Source: Pseudeuparius sepicola
Taxonomy: Eukaryota; Arthropoda; Insecta; Coleoptera; Anthribidae
DNA: 64,000 bases
Reading direction: 5' to 3'
NCBI GenBank assembly: GCA_963920635.1
Contig: OY987303.1
Location: 43,709,223 to 43,773,222, forward strand
The notes under the pieces were generated by a model. That model did not search any database and had not been told where the DNA came from. It saw only the letters and a list, made by a program, of their open reading frames with translations. This document shows, in pieces, positions 1-11,082 of this stretch. Made by a program: the position numbers and the translations under genes. Positions within the stretch are counted from its first letter, which is position 1. Each line of letters begins with the position of its first letter.

Positions 1-460
1 GACTACTCCCCTGTGGAGACCAAGGCATCGGCGTGTTCGCCACCGGGGTCGAAACAGGTGGAGTTCCCCCTAGTTAGCTGCAAGGGCATCGGCGATTTCG
101 TCCCCCTTGGAGCGCTGGGGTAGTTGAGGGTCGAAATGTGTTCCGAGAAGTCCGGTACCCCGGATCCGCGGCCCGCTCGCCGTAGGTCCGAACGGTCGCG
201 AAAAGCCTGCCTCCCTCGCCCGTCCGAGTCGCCGCCCTGATCGCCAGGATGCGTGTCCTAAGAGTCATACTGTGAGTCGTCTCAATAAAACCCAGTTTTT
301 TATAATTACCTAGTGTCGTTAGTAACGTGTGTGTTCTCCTGGGCCTGGGATTACCTACGTTCAGCATCCACTGCCAGTCGTCCCCCTCAAAGATCCCCGG
401 CAAGTCGCGAGGGACAACAGGGTTCTCTCGCGGCACACACAGGGCATTCCCAGCCCGGTG
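1..460. other. GC-rich block, unidentified (possible LTR or element end)
   Basis: This block is far more GC- and CpG-rich than the AT-rich DNA that follows. A 120-codon open frame runs on the minus strand (74-436), but its composition looks like a by-product of GC richness and I recognise no domain. Read on the minus strand, the right edge begins TGTCACACC, which would suit the start of an LTR. The left part is cut by the window edge, so no partner can be tested. Confidence 0.3.
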
Positions 461-678
461 TGACAGTATATTTTTCGAAGTTGTTTTCTCATTTTCAATT
501 AATTGTTGTTCATGTTTATAGTTTTACCTTTTCGCAATCTTATTTCGATTTCTACCCACTTTTGATAACAGTTCATATGCGAAACACTGTGTTCATGATA
601 TTTTGTAGCTTCGTTACGGAATCAGAACTGAAAAAAAGTTTTTTCGTAATATATATTTTTTTAAAACCAACTTAACTG

Positions 679-940
679 CTGTAGTCAAGATAAAATTCGC
701 GTGGGTGCACGTCATCAATGTATTGTAATTTAAACCATAAAATTTTAATATTTCTAGGTACGCAATCCTTAAAGCGTAAAGCTATTATTATACAAAACAA
801 GAGAAATCATAGGGAAATACAGAAATTAACGGTACCATCATACAAATTTAAGTTGGTAACAAGCACAATCTGTTTAACAATTTTGACGGCGAGTGTATAA
901 GGTGTGGACGTGCACCCACATGATTTTATCTTGATTATAG
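679..940. mobile_element. 262-bp MITE with ~33-bp imperfect terminal inverted repeats
   Basis: The left end (CTGTAGTCAAGATAAAAT, then GTGGGTGCACGT) is repeated in inverted orientation at the right end (CTATAATCAAGATAAAAT, then GTGGGTGCACGT on the minus strand). The interior has no coding potential. I see no clear target-site duplication, so the superfamily is not assigned. Confidence 0.6.
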
Positions 941-1989
941 GTAGATATAACTTTTTATTTCATGCTCAATTATTTTTTTTAAATGGAGTGAAAAATTTGT
1001 GGAAAATTATAATAATATAGTATAGGCAAATTTTTTGGGTCAAAAACTAAGAAACGAAGGGGTGTGCTTTTGGATGACTTATCCGTATTTTCAAAAACTA
1101 AACAAACAATAGTATCTTGCTTTCATCAAAGAAAATTATAGCATAATTTTCTTTTATTTTGTATCTACAGGGTAATTCAAATTTCTCGCCACCCCCTCTT
1201 AACTTCTTTATTCTTCAAGTTAAAAAAAAGTAGAGATAAAAGTTTTATGATTTTATGTGAGCTTTTCCACGGTCTTGTTGAAATTGATACAGGGTGTAAA
1301 AGCTGGACAAACCAAACTTATGTTTTTTTAGCAGAACACCCTGTATATTTTAAATTTTCGGAATCTACGCTTCGTCATGATTCCGACGATATTATCATTT
1401 ATTTGCTCCAGCCGTTTTTACAATACTTCATTTTTTCATGTTTCACATCCAGTATCTTGGCAACCAATATAGAGAAATAAAGGTAGTGGAATAGCATACT
1501 AGTGTGGATTTATATGGTCTCTTTCAACATTTGCTGGCAAAAAAAATTATTCGCCTCCTTGCTAGTACTTGGAATTAAGTACTTTGATGCACTTCTTTTA
1601 TTTTTCAATTTCTTGTTCTTTTCCTAGCTTTCGCTTTCTATATTCATATTCTGACGGCTTCTTTCCCAAATTTATATTTTTTTTTTCCGACATTTTAAGG
1701 ACGATATGCATACACCAAATACTGGAAGTAAAAATAGGTAGAAATAAAAAACACTGCTGTATAAATAAATATAGACGTGTCTCTGTCGAGCCTTATGGTT
1801 CTGGGGAGGAACAAAAATAAAGCTCTCTGTTAGTATTTATTGAAATTTATAATGACAACCGACACGGGCGGAACATTGCGCCACTCGCCTGACACGCCAC
1901 ACGGTATGCGAATTGGGAATTGAGATACAAATAATTTGTCACTGGTAGCAACCCTATCAAGCATTAAGCATGAGAAGTAGCTGCGGAAC
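941..1989. other. Non-coding AT-rich stretch with ACAGGGTGT/ACACCCTGT motifs
   Basis: No credible gene is visible; the open frames are short and low in complexity. At about 1,288-1,347 an ACAGGGTGT motif is followed by its inverse complement within 60 bases. The same motif marks element ends elsewhere in the window. Confidence 0.4.
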
Positions 1990-1997
1990 ATAGATAT

Positions 1998-2653
1998 TAG
2001 GGTTTCATCAAGTCAAGTAGCTTGACATTTTAACAAATTACTTGACTTGACTTGAAAATCAAGCTTTTGACAAATTAAATACTTGACTTGACTTTACATT
2101 GGAAAATTACTACTTGACTTGAACTTGACTTGATTTCAAGTCAAGTCAAGTCAAGTAGCTTGAATATCAAGTCAAGCCATGAATCCCTATTCTTGTCAAC
2201 TCCAGCGTCTTCAGCTCCTATTGAAAGACAGTTTTCCAGGGCTGCTTTGACAGTTACAAAAACGCGAAATCGGTTAAGCGCCAAATCCACTAGATGCCTA
2301 ATGTGCCTAAAGTCGTGGATGGAAAATGATAACATTAAAAAGTGGACTTGAAATAGTTTATTTTTGTTCTTTCCTAGTTTTTGTTCTTTCCTAGTCCTTT
2401 CCTAATTTTGCAAAAAAGTGTACAATGCAAAGGTTTATTATTATTATTTACTTGTAACTGCCCTAACTGATAATAAAATTTTAAATTGATAAAAAATCAA
2501 ATAATCAAGTAGCTTCAAGAAAAACTTGATTTTTCAAGTACTTGAAAAATAAATACTTGACTTGATATTGGAAAATTACTATTTGACTTGAACTTGACTT
2601 GATTTCAAGTCAAGTCAAGTAGCTTGAATATCAAGTAAAGCCGTGAATCTCTA
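1998..2653. mobile_element. hAT-superfamily element, 656 bp, 8-bp TSD
   Basis: The element begins TAGGGTTTCATC and ends GTGAATCTCTA. The 8-bp direct repeat ATAGATAT lies immediately on both sides (1,990-1,997 and 2,654-2,661), as expected for hAT insertion. Dense direct and inverted CTTGACTTG-type subterminal repeats fill about 2,010-2,175 and 2,500-2,640. A remnant of a hAT transposase C-terminus lies between them. The copy is non-autonomous. Confidence 0.85.
2186..2351 (+). pseudogene. hAT transposase C-terminal dimerisation remnant
   Basis: This plus-strand frame encodes about 54 residues with the pattern of the hAT C-terminal dimerisation region: SSAPIERQFSRAALT, then a basic RNRLS block and LKSW, ending at a stop at 2,349-2,351. 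In intact hAT transposases this region closes the protein and mediates multimerisation. The catalytic domain is absent. The remnant lies between the two subterminal repeat arrays of the element with the ATAGATAT TSD, so it is what survived internal deletion of an autonomous parent. Confidence 0.75.
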
Positions 2654-2661
2654 ATAGATAT

Positions 2662-3260
2662 TATGTACCTACCTACTAAACAAGCATTAACTTCCGTTTC
2701 ACCTGTTCTAGTACACAAAACTTTTCCGGCCTGGCATTCAAGTAAATGGCAGGTAAACAAAACGCATTGCTAGTGTGCACTGATCCCGTCTATCGTCGAG
2801 CGCTGACCCGCCGACACGTGTTTTGTTTTGACGTTTACGCGATGTTGCCGACTCGGTTACTCGGTTCGGCGGCGCCCTCTGGCGTTCAGCGCCCTCGGAC
2901 GGTGCCCCGGTTTGCCGCCTCCCTAAGGCCGGCCCTGTCGTTCGGTTATATCATTGAATAAGGATTCGGAAAGAAACACAAGTAAACAGCCGTTATGCGT
3001 AGCTTAATAATTACACTTGTCTGTTAGGGGGCAAATAGGTAGGCCATCTGTCACTGTATATTGGAATTAGCCGACCTGTTTGAAATTGTGGCGACAGGAG
3101 CGCCACCTACTATTCGTGGGAAAAACTATTAATGTCGGCCACCGCATTTATCTAAAGCGGGGAACACCTGGAACACGCCAGCGAGGCCACGTTTCGTTAA
3201 CACATCGACAGATGGCCGCTCTGTCGCATCTCCTTGAGAACTCGCTGTAAACTGGCATAT
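2662..3260. other. Non-coding DNA with a GC-rich repeat fragment ending in GGCCGGCCCTG
   Basis: Bases ~2,780-2,940 are GC-rich and end CCCTAAGGCCGGCCCTG. Read on the minus strand this begins CAGGGCCGGCC, which resembles a common terminus of hAT-like or other cut-and-paste elements. No partner end or duplication was found and no gene is supported. Confidence 0.35.
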
Positions 3261-5277
3261 TGTTCTGTTCTGGTTACTTGGTTCGGCCGATATTCCTTAA
3301 TAATTTCGTTATTGTTTTTGATGTTTGGGAAAATGGCCGCTGTGACGTCATCGATATTTTTTTCCCAGAAACATACCATTTTTCTCTATACAGGGTTAAC
3401 TATCACTTAGTACAAAAATTTTTATGCCAAAATAAATTTTCAAAAATTTGTCTTAAGTCTAAATTTTTTTTTTTTTCAAATTATGTAAAACCCCTCAAAA
3501 ACGCCGCCTATGGACGCCCGCCTGACGTGTCTTAAAATTTCCCGTATGTCAATGGTAGTGACAGGTACTGAAATAGCGCAGCATTGCCACGTCCATAAAT
3601 TTATCCGAGGATTCACCACAAAATTTCGATTTCCTGTTGGAAACGATTACTTTCTAAGGAACATGTAGAATGCCTATGAAACACCTACCTTACTGACATT
3701 TCCAGGATTGAATATTGCACCATTTTCTGTTTTCTTGCTTTTTTACATTAAAAGTCACACAACACTAACAACATTCATCACATTTTCTAAATCTGTTGGG
3801 GACCTCTTGTTTCCCTCCGCCATTCCTTTTGTTTGAAGCAAGGTACTCAGCCTGACGACCACGGAGGAGGATCCCCTCCGCCAAGAAAACCCCGAAGGGT
3901 AACCAAAAAACACAACTACACTAGCACACATTACACATGCAAAGCACTACAGTACTACAGTAGCTGTTCAAAGAGGCCGCCGTTAACCTCGATGCACAAA
4001 TTCACTCGGTTAATTAAATTAAAAATTTTTGCATTTTTCACTTCAGTATCTTCTCTTCTACTTATCCTGGGCCAGGCCAAATAAGTGGGCCAATCTGCTG
4101 GCAGTATACCGTACAGGGTACTGCATCTAAAACTATATAATCCCTCAGTGGAAAAATGTTGGTCGCGCGCCTAAAAACATGTTTCACTATTTCACATACC
4201 TACTTTCAAAACTAAATTAATTTTAGCCCTTCTAACCTGTAATGTCGCGGTCCGAGTGCACTAGAAAAAAGCCTGGCGTTCAATTAATTGCAAAATAGCT
4301 TTAAAACACACCAAAATACACAAATACAGGAAAATATCGCCTAAAATTCAGAGGGACACAGGGAAACGTCGAGTAAACATCGGCCGAAATAGGATGATTC
4401 ACCCGCGCGTTATCTGGAATTGTCTTGCGGGCAACCAGACCAGCGCAAAAACTAGTGTGAAGCGTGACGCAAAACTATGCATCGATTCGATACACATCGA
4501 CGTTCAGTCTTTGTATTGCAACGCGTTCAGTCCAATAACGCCGGCATTAAGAAATCACAGAATTATTTTTGTATAGTTTAGATAGATTTCAATAAGCTTT
4601 CTTATGAAAATTATTTTTTTAAGACGCAATCAACTAATCTAACATTGACATCTATATCGATAATTATTACGCACCACTCCAACCTCTACTGTTTTGTGCC
4701 CAGTCAAATGTCGGTAACCTAGGATAGCGCGGTATGTCGAATGAATTTGGTTCTACCGATCCCGAAATCGTGGTTTCGCGAGCAGTGTATGTATTTTTGT
4801 AGTTACTTGGTACTGCTATGTGAAAAAGCAAAAAGAAAAAACTCGTAGGGATTCAGGATTACCTACCTAGCCTCGGGACCGAGCTCTAGACGAGCCTCGG
4901 GACTCGGGATTCATATCCTGTTTTCTGTTTTCAAATTTCAAACTAAGGTAAGGTGAATCCAGGCTAACCTCGGTTAAATCTAGCAGCGCTGTAGCTGTAC
5001 AGATTCAAATCGATTGTTATTTATGTATTTTTTTCATTTGTTTGAATAAAAAGGTATTTTCATCCTTCCTAAAACAACGACAACAACGCGAAAAATCACT
5101 TCCAGCTGACAGTATATTCCGAGGCCATATTGGATGACGTAATTATAGGCGAAGATTTACAGGGAAAATTGGGGTTTTTACCCTTTTTTAAAGATCGTGA
5201 AAAAAATTTAAAAATATTTTTCTGTTTTCTCAAGCCACCCTGCGCACGTGGTAAAATTATTTGTACTAAGCGATAGT
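3261..5277. other. Non-coding stretch, partly inverted copy of sequence at 5.2-5.95 kb
   Basis: Bases ~3,290-3,420 match, inverted, both ~5,840-5,930 and ~5,250-5,290. They are therefore part of the same fold-back repeat family. The remainder (about 3,540-5,100) shows no recognisable gene; the open frames are short and lack domains. Confidence 0.45.
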
Positions 5278-5845
5278 TAACCATGTATATTGAAAGTTCT
5301 TATTATTCTCAACAACTTTTGTAAGAAAAGATTTTCTGTATCTGTTATTGTTCAAAATCTACAGGGTCAAATATGTAAAAAAAACATCTATACACCAGGG
5401 TCGGTTTTCCGAAATTTAGCTGGCCATGGAAACAATTATTGATAGTCAGAAATTATTTAAGAGTATGTTAAGGTGCCTTGTGCACCTTTAAATTTATTAA
5501 AATGGAATATTTTTTAAATTTTTGAATATTGCTTCTTTCTAACTTCTTATTATTTATTTATATTAATATTTATTGTTTGTTGAAATTTTTTTAAGAAAAT
5601 TTAAAAAATAATCTAGTTGGATAAATTTAAAGGTGCACAGGACACCCTAACATACTCTTATAATTTCTGACTATCAGTTATTGTTTCCATGGCTTAGCTA
5701 GATTTCGGAAAACCGACCCTGGTATATCCATGTTTTTTTACATATTTGACCCTGTAGATTTTGAACAATGACAGTTACAGAAAATCTTTTCCTACAAAAG
5801 TAGTTGATAATCATAAGGACTTTCAATATATAGAGAAAAAATGGT
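5278..5845. repeat. Fold-back repeat, arms ~210-230 bp
   Basis: The left arm (about 5,285-5,505) is repeated in inverted orientation at about 5,612-5,835, around an AT-rich centre of roughly 105 bases. Shared segments include the CTACAGGGTC motif, the AAAACCGACCCTGG block and the AAGGTGCAC block nearest the centre. No coding capacity is seen. It would fold into a long hairpin as single-stranded DNA or RNA. Confidence 0.75.
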
Positions 5846-6201
5846 ATGTTTCTGGCAGAATAATATCGATGATGTCACAGCGGCCATTTTCCCAAACATC
5901 AAAAAAGCTAATATTCGGTCATTTAAGAACCCTTTTTCGAAATTTTATTTCGAGTTTCCGTGTTCCCGCTGTAGGCCTGGGACGTCGAGTTTCGCTCACC
6001 CTGTACAATGCAAACGGATGACTCCAACTTATGACCCCTATAAAAAAGTTCTCAGCAGTCCATTTTAAATTATTTGTTTTATCTTACTGTGATCTAACAG
6101 TGGACCACACAATAAATGCATTTTTCTACTCCTATGCTAGTAACATACCTATTAAGTGACGGTTTAGGTTATAAGTAAGTTCATTGTTACGAACACTGAT
6201 A

Positions 6202-6250
6202 CGTAATGACTGACACGTAATGACTGACACGTAATGACTGACACGTAATA
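6202..6250. repeat. 14-bp tandem repeat
   Basis: Just over three copies of a 14-base unit (CGTAATGACTGACA) run head to tail and end at ACGTAATAAAAG. It is a short minisatellite with no neighbouring gene. Confidence 0.7.
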
Positions 6251-7640
6251 AAAGAAATTACGTATCTGTTCTTAATTAAAACGCAATTATCACGGGTGCC
6301 TTTTTAGCGAGGCATCCGCGTCACCATAGCAACTAACCAACATACTAATTGTTGCCTGACAGATAATCAGAAGTATAGTTTATCTATTATAATAGTTTTT
6401 CTTTCGTCGAAGAAAAATTATAATACAAAACTCGTATTAAGCTTAGGTACATACTCGTGGTATTACAGCACTCGCCGCTGCGCGGCTCGTGCGCAACTTT
6501 TCCACTCATACGTAATAAGCTGTTTACAACTCTCGCTATGTAATATACTATTAAAAATGACTAGTCCATTTGACAGCTGTCGTTAAGGAGCTTTCTGCTG
6601 CGTATACGACCACGCCTGCCCCTGCAGTAGGCTATCTTTTTCGAAAATAACCAACGGATCAAAGTTCAAATAACGCACATTGAAAGATGTTTGTTATGTA
6701 TTTATATCAAAATTTCTTACGAAGGGTGTTCGCATTTTTTTGGCAATTTGAGAACTATCTTGAGGTTTTTATATCAGTTGAGACTTCGGCGCTAAATTTG
6801 GTGGGTTTTAAGAGGACTAGAAAGCGCATTTTTTGTCACCCGATTAAAAATTTTATGTTAATCAGTGGCGTGCATAGGGGTAATGGCCTCGATATTTTTA
6901 AGAAAATAAATGATACGCCACTGAGATCATTTAAAATAAAAATTATTTTTAAAATCCTCGTTTAATTAGTGACAAAAAAGCTCTTTTGCCTTTTTTTCAC
7001 AGGGGCCGCCATTTTTATGCAAAAAATAAAACAACATAACGCGTATTTTTAATTTCTATTACAACAATATCAAAAACCTATCCTATACAGCAAAAGGTCA
7101 AAAATGAAAATAGCCGTAGACTTTAGAAATTTTGTAAACGTACTAATTTTTTCATTCTGCACAAGTTTCCTTTATATTATTTTGTCGTAAAACCTACAAA
7201 AAAGGTATGCAAACTAAGCAGGGCTGAACCACGAAAGGTCAAATTTGAACTCGATTTTTTTTTGTCATTTACAAGAGTCGTCCAAATAATCCCTACACAC
7301 AATGTATAAGCGGTTAAAATTAAATGATAAACAGACAACGCTCTAAGCTTTAAATGGAGAGATACAAGGAATAGAAAAACAATCGAAATTGGAGCTCTGA
7401 AATTTTAACGCCCTATATCTAAAAACGAAAAGTTTGTGGACCTCTATTGATGTGATCTTATCGTTTTTTTTCTATTCAGTGTCCTAAATTCATTCAAAAG
7501 AGATATATTTTCTTTTTCCACTTGAAAAGAAATAATCATACTATCATAATCTAGACTTAATTTATTTTAAATATAAGCACACCATCACGAACATCTTTCT
7601 ATAGTGCATTTTTAGTTCAGGAAGGATTTTTGTAAAATGT
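6251..7640. other. Non-coding AT-rich DNA with a 61-bp CAGTGGCGT mini-element
   Basis: No supported gene. Bases 6,863-6,923 begin CAGTGGCGT and end ACGCCACTG, a perfect 9-bp inverted terminus of the kind seen in very small deleted DNA transposons. No target duplication is evident. The rest is low-complexity AT-rich sequence. Confidence 0.4.
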
Positions 7641-7654
7641 AGTTCCCGTTTTAG

Positions 7655-7938
7655 GTAACAAAGAAGATTTTATTGAATCATTTCTAGAAGATTATGTGCA
7701 AAATATACCTGGAAAACATACTAGTCCGTTCTCACTGCCGCAAATGAACGAGATGAATACGGGAGACCGATTTTATTTAAACATTCTGATTGAAGCACCA
7801 AGTCCTGAACCTGTTAAACAACGAATCAAAGAACCTAAGCTCCATAAAGTAAAAGCTATTGTAGCCCGTCTCCAAAGAGCCCTCAATCGTAAAAAAATCC
7901 AAATATTACAGATTGTTGAAAAAGTACTCAAATCTTAA
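7655..7938 (+). CDS. Possible terminal exon of an unidentified protein
   Basis: An open frame of about 94 codons follows a pyrimidine-rich run ending in TTTTAG, a plausible 3' splice site, and ends with a stop at 7,936-7,938. The first ATG falls at 7,696 inside this frame, so the upstream codons suggest an exon rather than a gene start. The C-terminal third is strongly basic (Lys/Arg-rich). I recognise no family. No matching upstream exon could be picked out, and it could be a relic of a mobile-element gene. Confidence 0.3.
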
Positions 7939-8058
7939 TGCTTCTAGAGCCAAAGATATTTTCCATAAACTGTTACAAAACAAATCAAAATTTTTAAAGA
8001 TATTTGTGTACATGCAAAGTTTTCATAGAAAAGGCACTCCTTCCTCCATTTATCCTAG

Positions 8059-8225
8059 TTATGAACACGGTTAAATGAAGGTCGTCGCGAGGTGATGACG
8101 TTTTCATTCCGTTCTTAGACCGGAAAAATGTGATGCAATACGTGGCCTTGTTAAATTAAATTGCATACAAATTAAATTATCTTGAAAACGTTTGTTTTAT
8201 CGTACCTCGAGTACCTTTTCTTTAG
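8059..8225. repeat. Dispersed duplication, copy A, leftmost segment
   Basis: This segment is closely similar in direct orientation to 31,610-31,785, sharing the block GGTCGTCGCGAGGTGATGACG. In copy B the sequence runs straight on into AAATGTCCGAAT. In copy A that continuation resumes only at 11,083, so about 2.86 kb was inserted here in copy A or lost from copy B. Confidence 0.75.
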
Positions 8226-9333
8226 ACTATTTCCTTGGTCTTAATTTCCACCAATCACAAACGCTCAATTTTGAATTACAAATGGTTTCTAGATGGAAAA
8301 ACTGTATGACAGCACCTGTCAGCAGTTTTTTCGAGCAATACTTGACAGCTGTTGTATAATAGCTAGTATGTTTTGTAAGCTATGTGTATGCAGAATAATC
8401 TAATACTCATGAAATAGTCTTGTCAAATACAATTCGGGCATCTAATTTTTCCTGTGAAAAAAATAAAAAAAAACACAATGATAAGTAATATATTTTTTTA
8501 ACACCAGCACTCATGCTTCTTGTTAACAAGCGCCTACCGGCCCTGCCGGACCATAGGCCTTGTTGTGGCTCCCGCTCCTGTGTAGTAATACGTGTACCTA
8601 TGCTCTCGACTACAGGACGCAGTTTTCGATATTTCCAGCCCAAATTTGGCGTACGGCGGTCCGAGCTGAAGGGGAACAACCTTATTGAAGGGCGTCCGAA
8701 TCGCGAGAGCCGTTCGGCCCCGGAATTATTTTTTTTCGGGTTTTTTTCGGGAATAATGGCTAGCGATAGGAAGGAGGAGCGCCGGTCGAGTTCAATTTTC
8801 GCGTGGGGCCGCCGAAGGATACGGGCCTCTCGCCTGCCAGAGGACACCCCGATCGAAAAAGCCGTTCGGCCGTTTGGGCCGCCTTTTTTCGCGATTTGGC
8901 GAGGTCCCCGGGATCACACTGTATACATCGTAGCCGACGCGCAAGCCCCGCCCCCCGATACGTATTCGTAAACATCGACTGACATTTGGTATTGTTTTGT
9001 TGTGGAGAATTTCCAAATTTCCTACCGATTTTGGACTTTGGGGGCTCAGAGGCCCATCTGTTATTCCATGTGCGACATTTTTTTAGGTACGGGCGCGCTG
9101 TATTTTTATGTAAAATCTTTTTAGAAAACCCCACGGGACACCAACTATGCCTTATACGGCTGTATCTTTTGAATCGTAATAGGTAGGCACTTGCAATTTT
9201 CACAGAGTGTGTATGGCCGCTTTAACAACAAATAATAAAAGTAAAATAAAGGTAATGTAATAGTTGTTTTGTTTTTTTAATTGTTTTTTGTTAACAATGA
9301 TGGTACGGCTAACTAACTAATATTTCTCAACAA

Positions 9334-9407
9334 GCGAAGTAGCTCAGTGGAAGCGCGCTGGGCTCATAATCCGGAGGTCCGGCGTTCGAAACCACGCTCT
9401 GGGGCAA
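9334..9407 (+). other. tRNA-like sequence (CAT anticodon position), probably SINE head or tRNA relic
   Basis: The sequence has a D-arm/A-box block (TAGCTCAGTGG), an anticodon-like loop CTCATAA, and a T-arm/B-box block (GTTCGAAACC), ending GGGGCA. That layout points to a methionine-type tRNA origin. The acceptor 5' strand does not pair with the 3' strand and the T-stem has mismatches, so I read it as a tRNA-derived relic or SINE head, not a working tRNA. It is followed by a T-rich run that could serve as a polymerase III terminator. Confidence 0.5.
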
Positions 9408-9485
9408 ACTTTTTTTATTTCTTTTCCTTTTTTATTTTTGTCTAAAATATTTTTAAAAAATATGTAGTGTCAGATATTGTACGGT

Positions 9486-9530
9486 AGTACGGAACCCTTC
9501 GTGTGCGAGTTCGACTCGCACTTGGCGGAT
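9486..9530 (+). repeat. tRNA-like T-arm tail repeat (short retroposon end)
   Basis: The stretch ACGGAACCCTTCG followed by GTGCGAGTTCGACTCGCAC and TTGGCGG contains a perfect hairpin around a B-box-like GAGTTCGACTC. From memory, very similar tails end short retroposons in several insect groups. It lies about 80 bases after the tRNA-like head. Confidence 0.4.
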
Positions 9531-9544
9531 TTTTAACTTTATAC

Positions 9545-9792
9545 CTACTTACTTGTGTATTGTTATAGATAGTTGCATTGTATTTGGCATTGCAGGAGCA
9601 TGCCGCAGAGACGAGTTACAGAACTTACCATTAAATGATATTAACGACATGGATTCTATCATAACTGTGAAAATGCCCGATAGCAAGACAAACAAACCTC
9701 GATCATTATTTGTAATAAGAGTTTTGTTGAAATGTATCGCAAAAATACATCCCTTCGTACCCAGTCTACCAGTCACACTAGATTCTTTATAA
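9545..9792 (+). pseudogene. Crypton-like tyrosine recombinase fragment
   Basis: The frame encodes about 80 residues with the pattern of the catalytic half of a tyrosine recombinase: a hydrophobic lead, then GACRRDELQNLPLNDI, then a beta-strand-rich segment with DSKTNKPRSL. In this superfamily the arginine after the small-residue pair (here within ACRRDEL) is the first catalytic Arg, and this exact neighbourhood is typical of Crypton-type elements in animals. The later catalytic His-x-x-Arg and Tyr blocks are not readable downstream, where the frame breaks up after 9,792. It is therefore a truncated relic. Confidence 0.6.
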
Positions 9793-10189
9793 GATATTAT
9801 AACGGAAAATGCTCCTGTTGGTATAAATACTTTTAGTAAATATTCAATTTCTAAAAAAAATGAAATAGGTAGCTGCTCAAATTCTGGAAGGTGAACCAAG
9901 TACCTGTACCGGAAACTTCACAACAATTCGAAAAAGAGTTTTAAGTGAAGAACCTGAGACCTTCACATTCACAGGCAATGAATAAAACAAAATTCAGAAA
10001 AAATACTGGAAATAAAGTTTGTCCATCAGTTACCTCGACTGCCTCTCGAGCTGCACTTTTTGCACTATTTACACAAATAACTATTTTTCTAAGTATAATA
10101 GAATTGTGTTTTCGCATAGCAAAAGATAAACTTTTTCAGGGTATATTAGGTGCCTCAAATAAAGTCCCATTATATCCTTAGTTTTTTAA

Positions 10190-11075
10190 ATGAAAAGACC
10201 AGCTTAAAACCAGGATGATGCAGTTTTCTCTAGCTTCAGAATTTATATACAGGGTGTTCTCGAAAAGTTAAGGACAAAAATACAGGGTGTCTATTTAAGA
10301 AGGGCCACTCTAGAAAATCTTGACAAATAATATGCATTTTTCTGAAAACTTTATTGTGTAAAAACACAATTGAGATAAATGGCCTACTTTCCGAGATATT
10401 TTTCAAAATTCCGAAAATCGCCGAAATTTTTTCAGCATGTAACTTTTTTGTTTCAAGAGTTACTGAAAAAAATTCTTAATGAAATATGTGGACAAAACTG
10501 ATTGCTTTAAACCTAGTTTATGAGAATTTGAAAAAAGCCATGGTTTGTTGTGTGCTCTCTTAACACTTAATTTTTTTTTATTTATAGCTGTCATGCATAC
10601 TAGAAAATTTTAAAAATGTGAAAAATGTGTAAGATACCGATACCTCTCAAGAAATTTCCAAGATTTACAATGTAGTATGTTGGGAAAAAATACCTAAAAC
10701 ATGAAGGTACAGGATTCGAGGCCACGGCTCGCTACATTAAAATGGGCACATTTTTCGGTGGGTACTAAGAGAACATCCATTAAACCGTGGCATTGTTTTA
10801 AATTATGATAAAGTAGAAATTAGTTTTGCCCACAAATGACGCAACAATAAATGGAAAGATTTGTTGGACGAAAATTATTGTTATTTGTAAAACAGGCTTT
10901 AATAAATGGAGTATTGTGTATAGGCGCTTGTAAGCCTGCCGTGGTTTCAGCACGGCCACAACTTGGCATTCCTCAAGTTGGTGGCGCTCCGAGGTCTGTA
11001 CTTCTTAAAATATTACTTAGCAACGTGTTTTTTCGATTTTTTTCGGAAAAATTAGATGCCCTTAAGATATTACTT
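10190..11075. other. Non-coding repeat-derived stretch
   Basis: Two TACAGGGTGT motifs occur 30 bases apart (about 10,251 and 10,282). The remainder is AT-rich with a GC-richer block at 10,925-11,000. Short open frames here carry no recognisable domain. Confidence 0.35.
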
Positions 11076-11082
11076 ACGATAA

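Larger units (their letters stand above)
8226..11082. mobile_element. 2.86-kb insertion in copy A carrying a Crypton-like fragment
   Basis: This interval interrupts a sequence that is continuous in copy B (junction near 31,785). Segments near its ends (about 8,436-8,500 and 11,000-11,062) are similar in inverted orientation. It contains a CpG-rich block (8,520-8,960), a tRNA-like sequence, a second tRNA-like 3' sequence and a tyrosine-recombinase fragment. Whether it is one element or several nested ones cannot be settled by eye. Confidence 0.5.

Noticed and set aside
8407..9203. Overlapping 146-152-codon frames on both strands
   Set aside because: They overlap each other in a GC-rich block where stop codons are rare, and no domain is recognised.
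9334..9407. Functional tRNA-Met gene
   Set aside because: The acceptor stem does not pair and the T-stem has mismatches.
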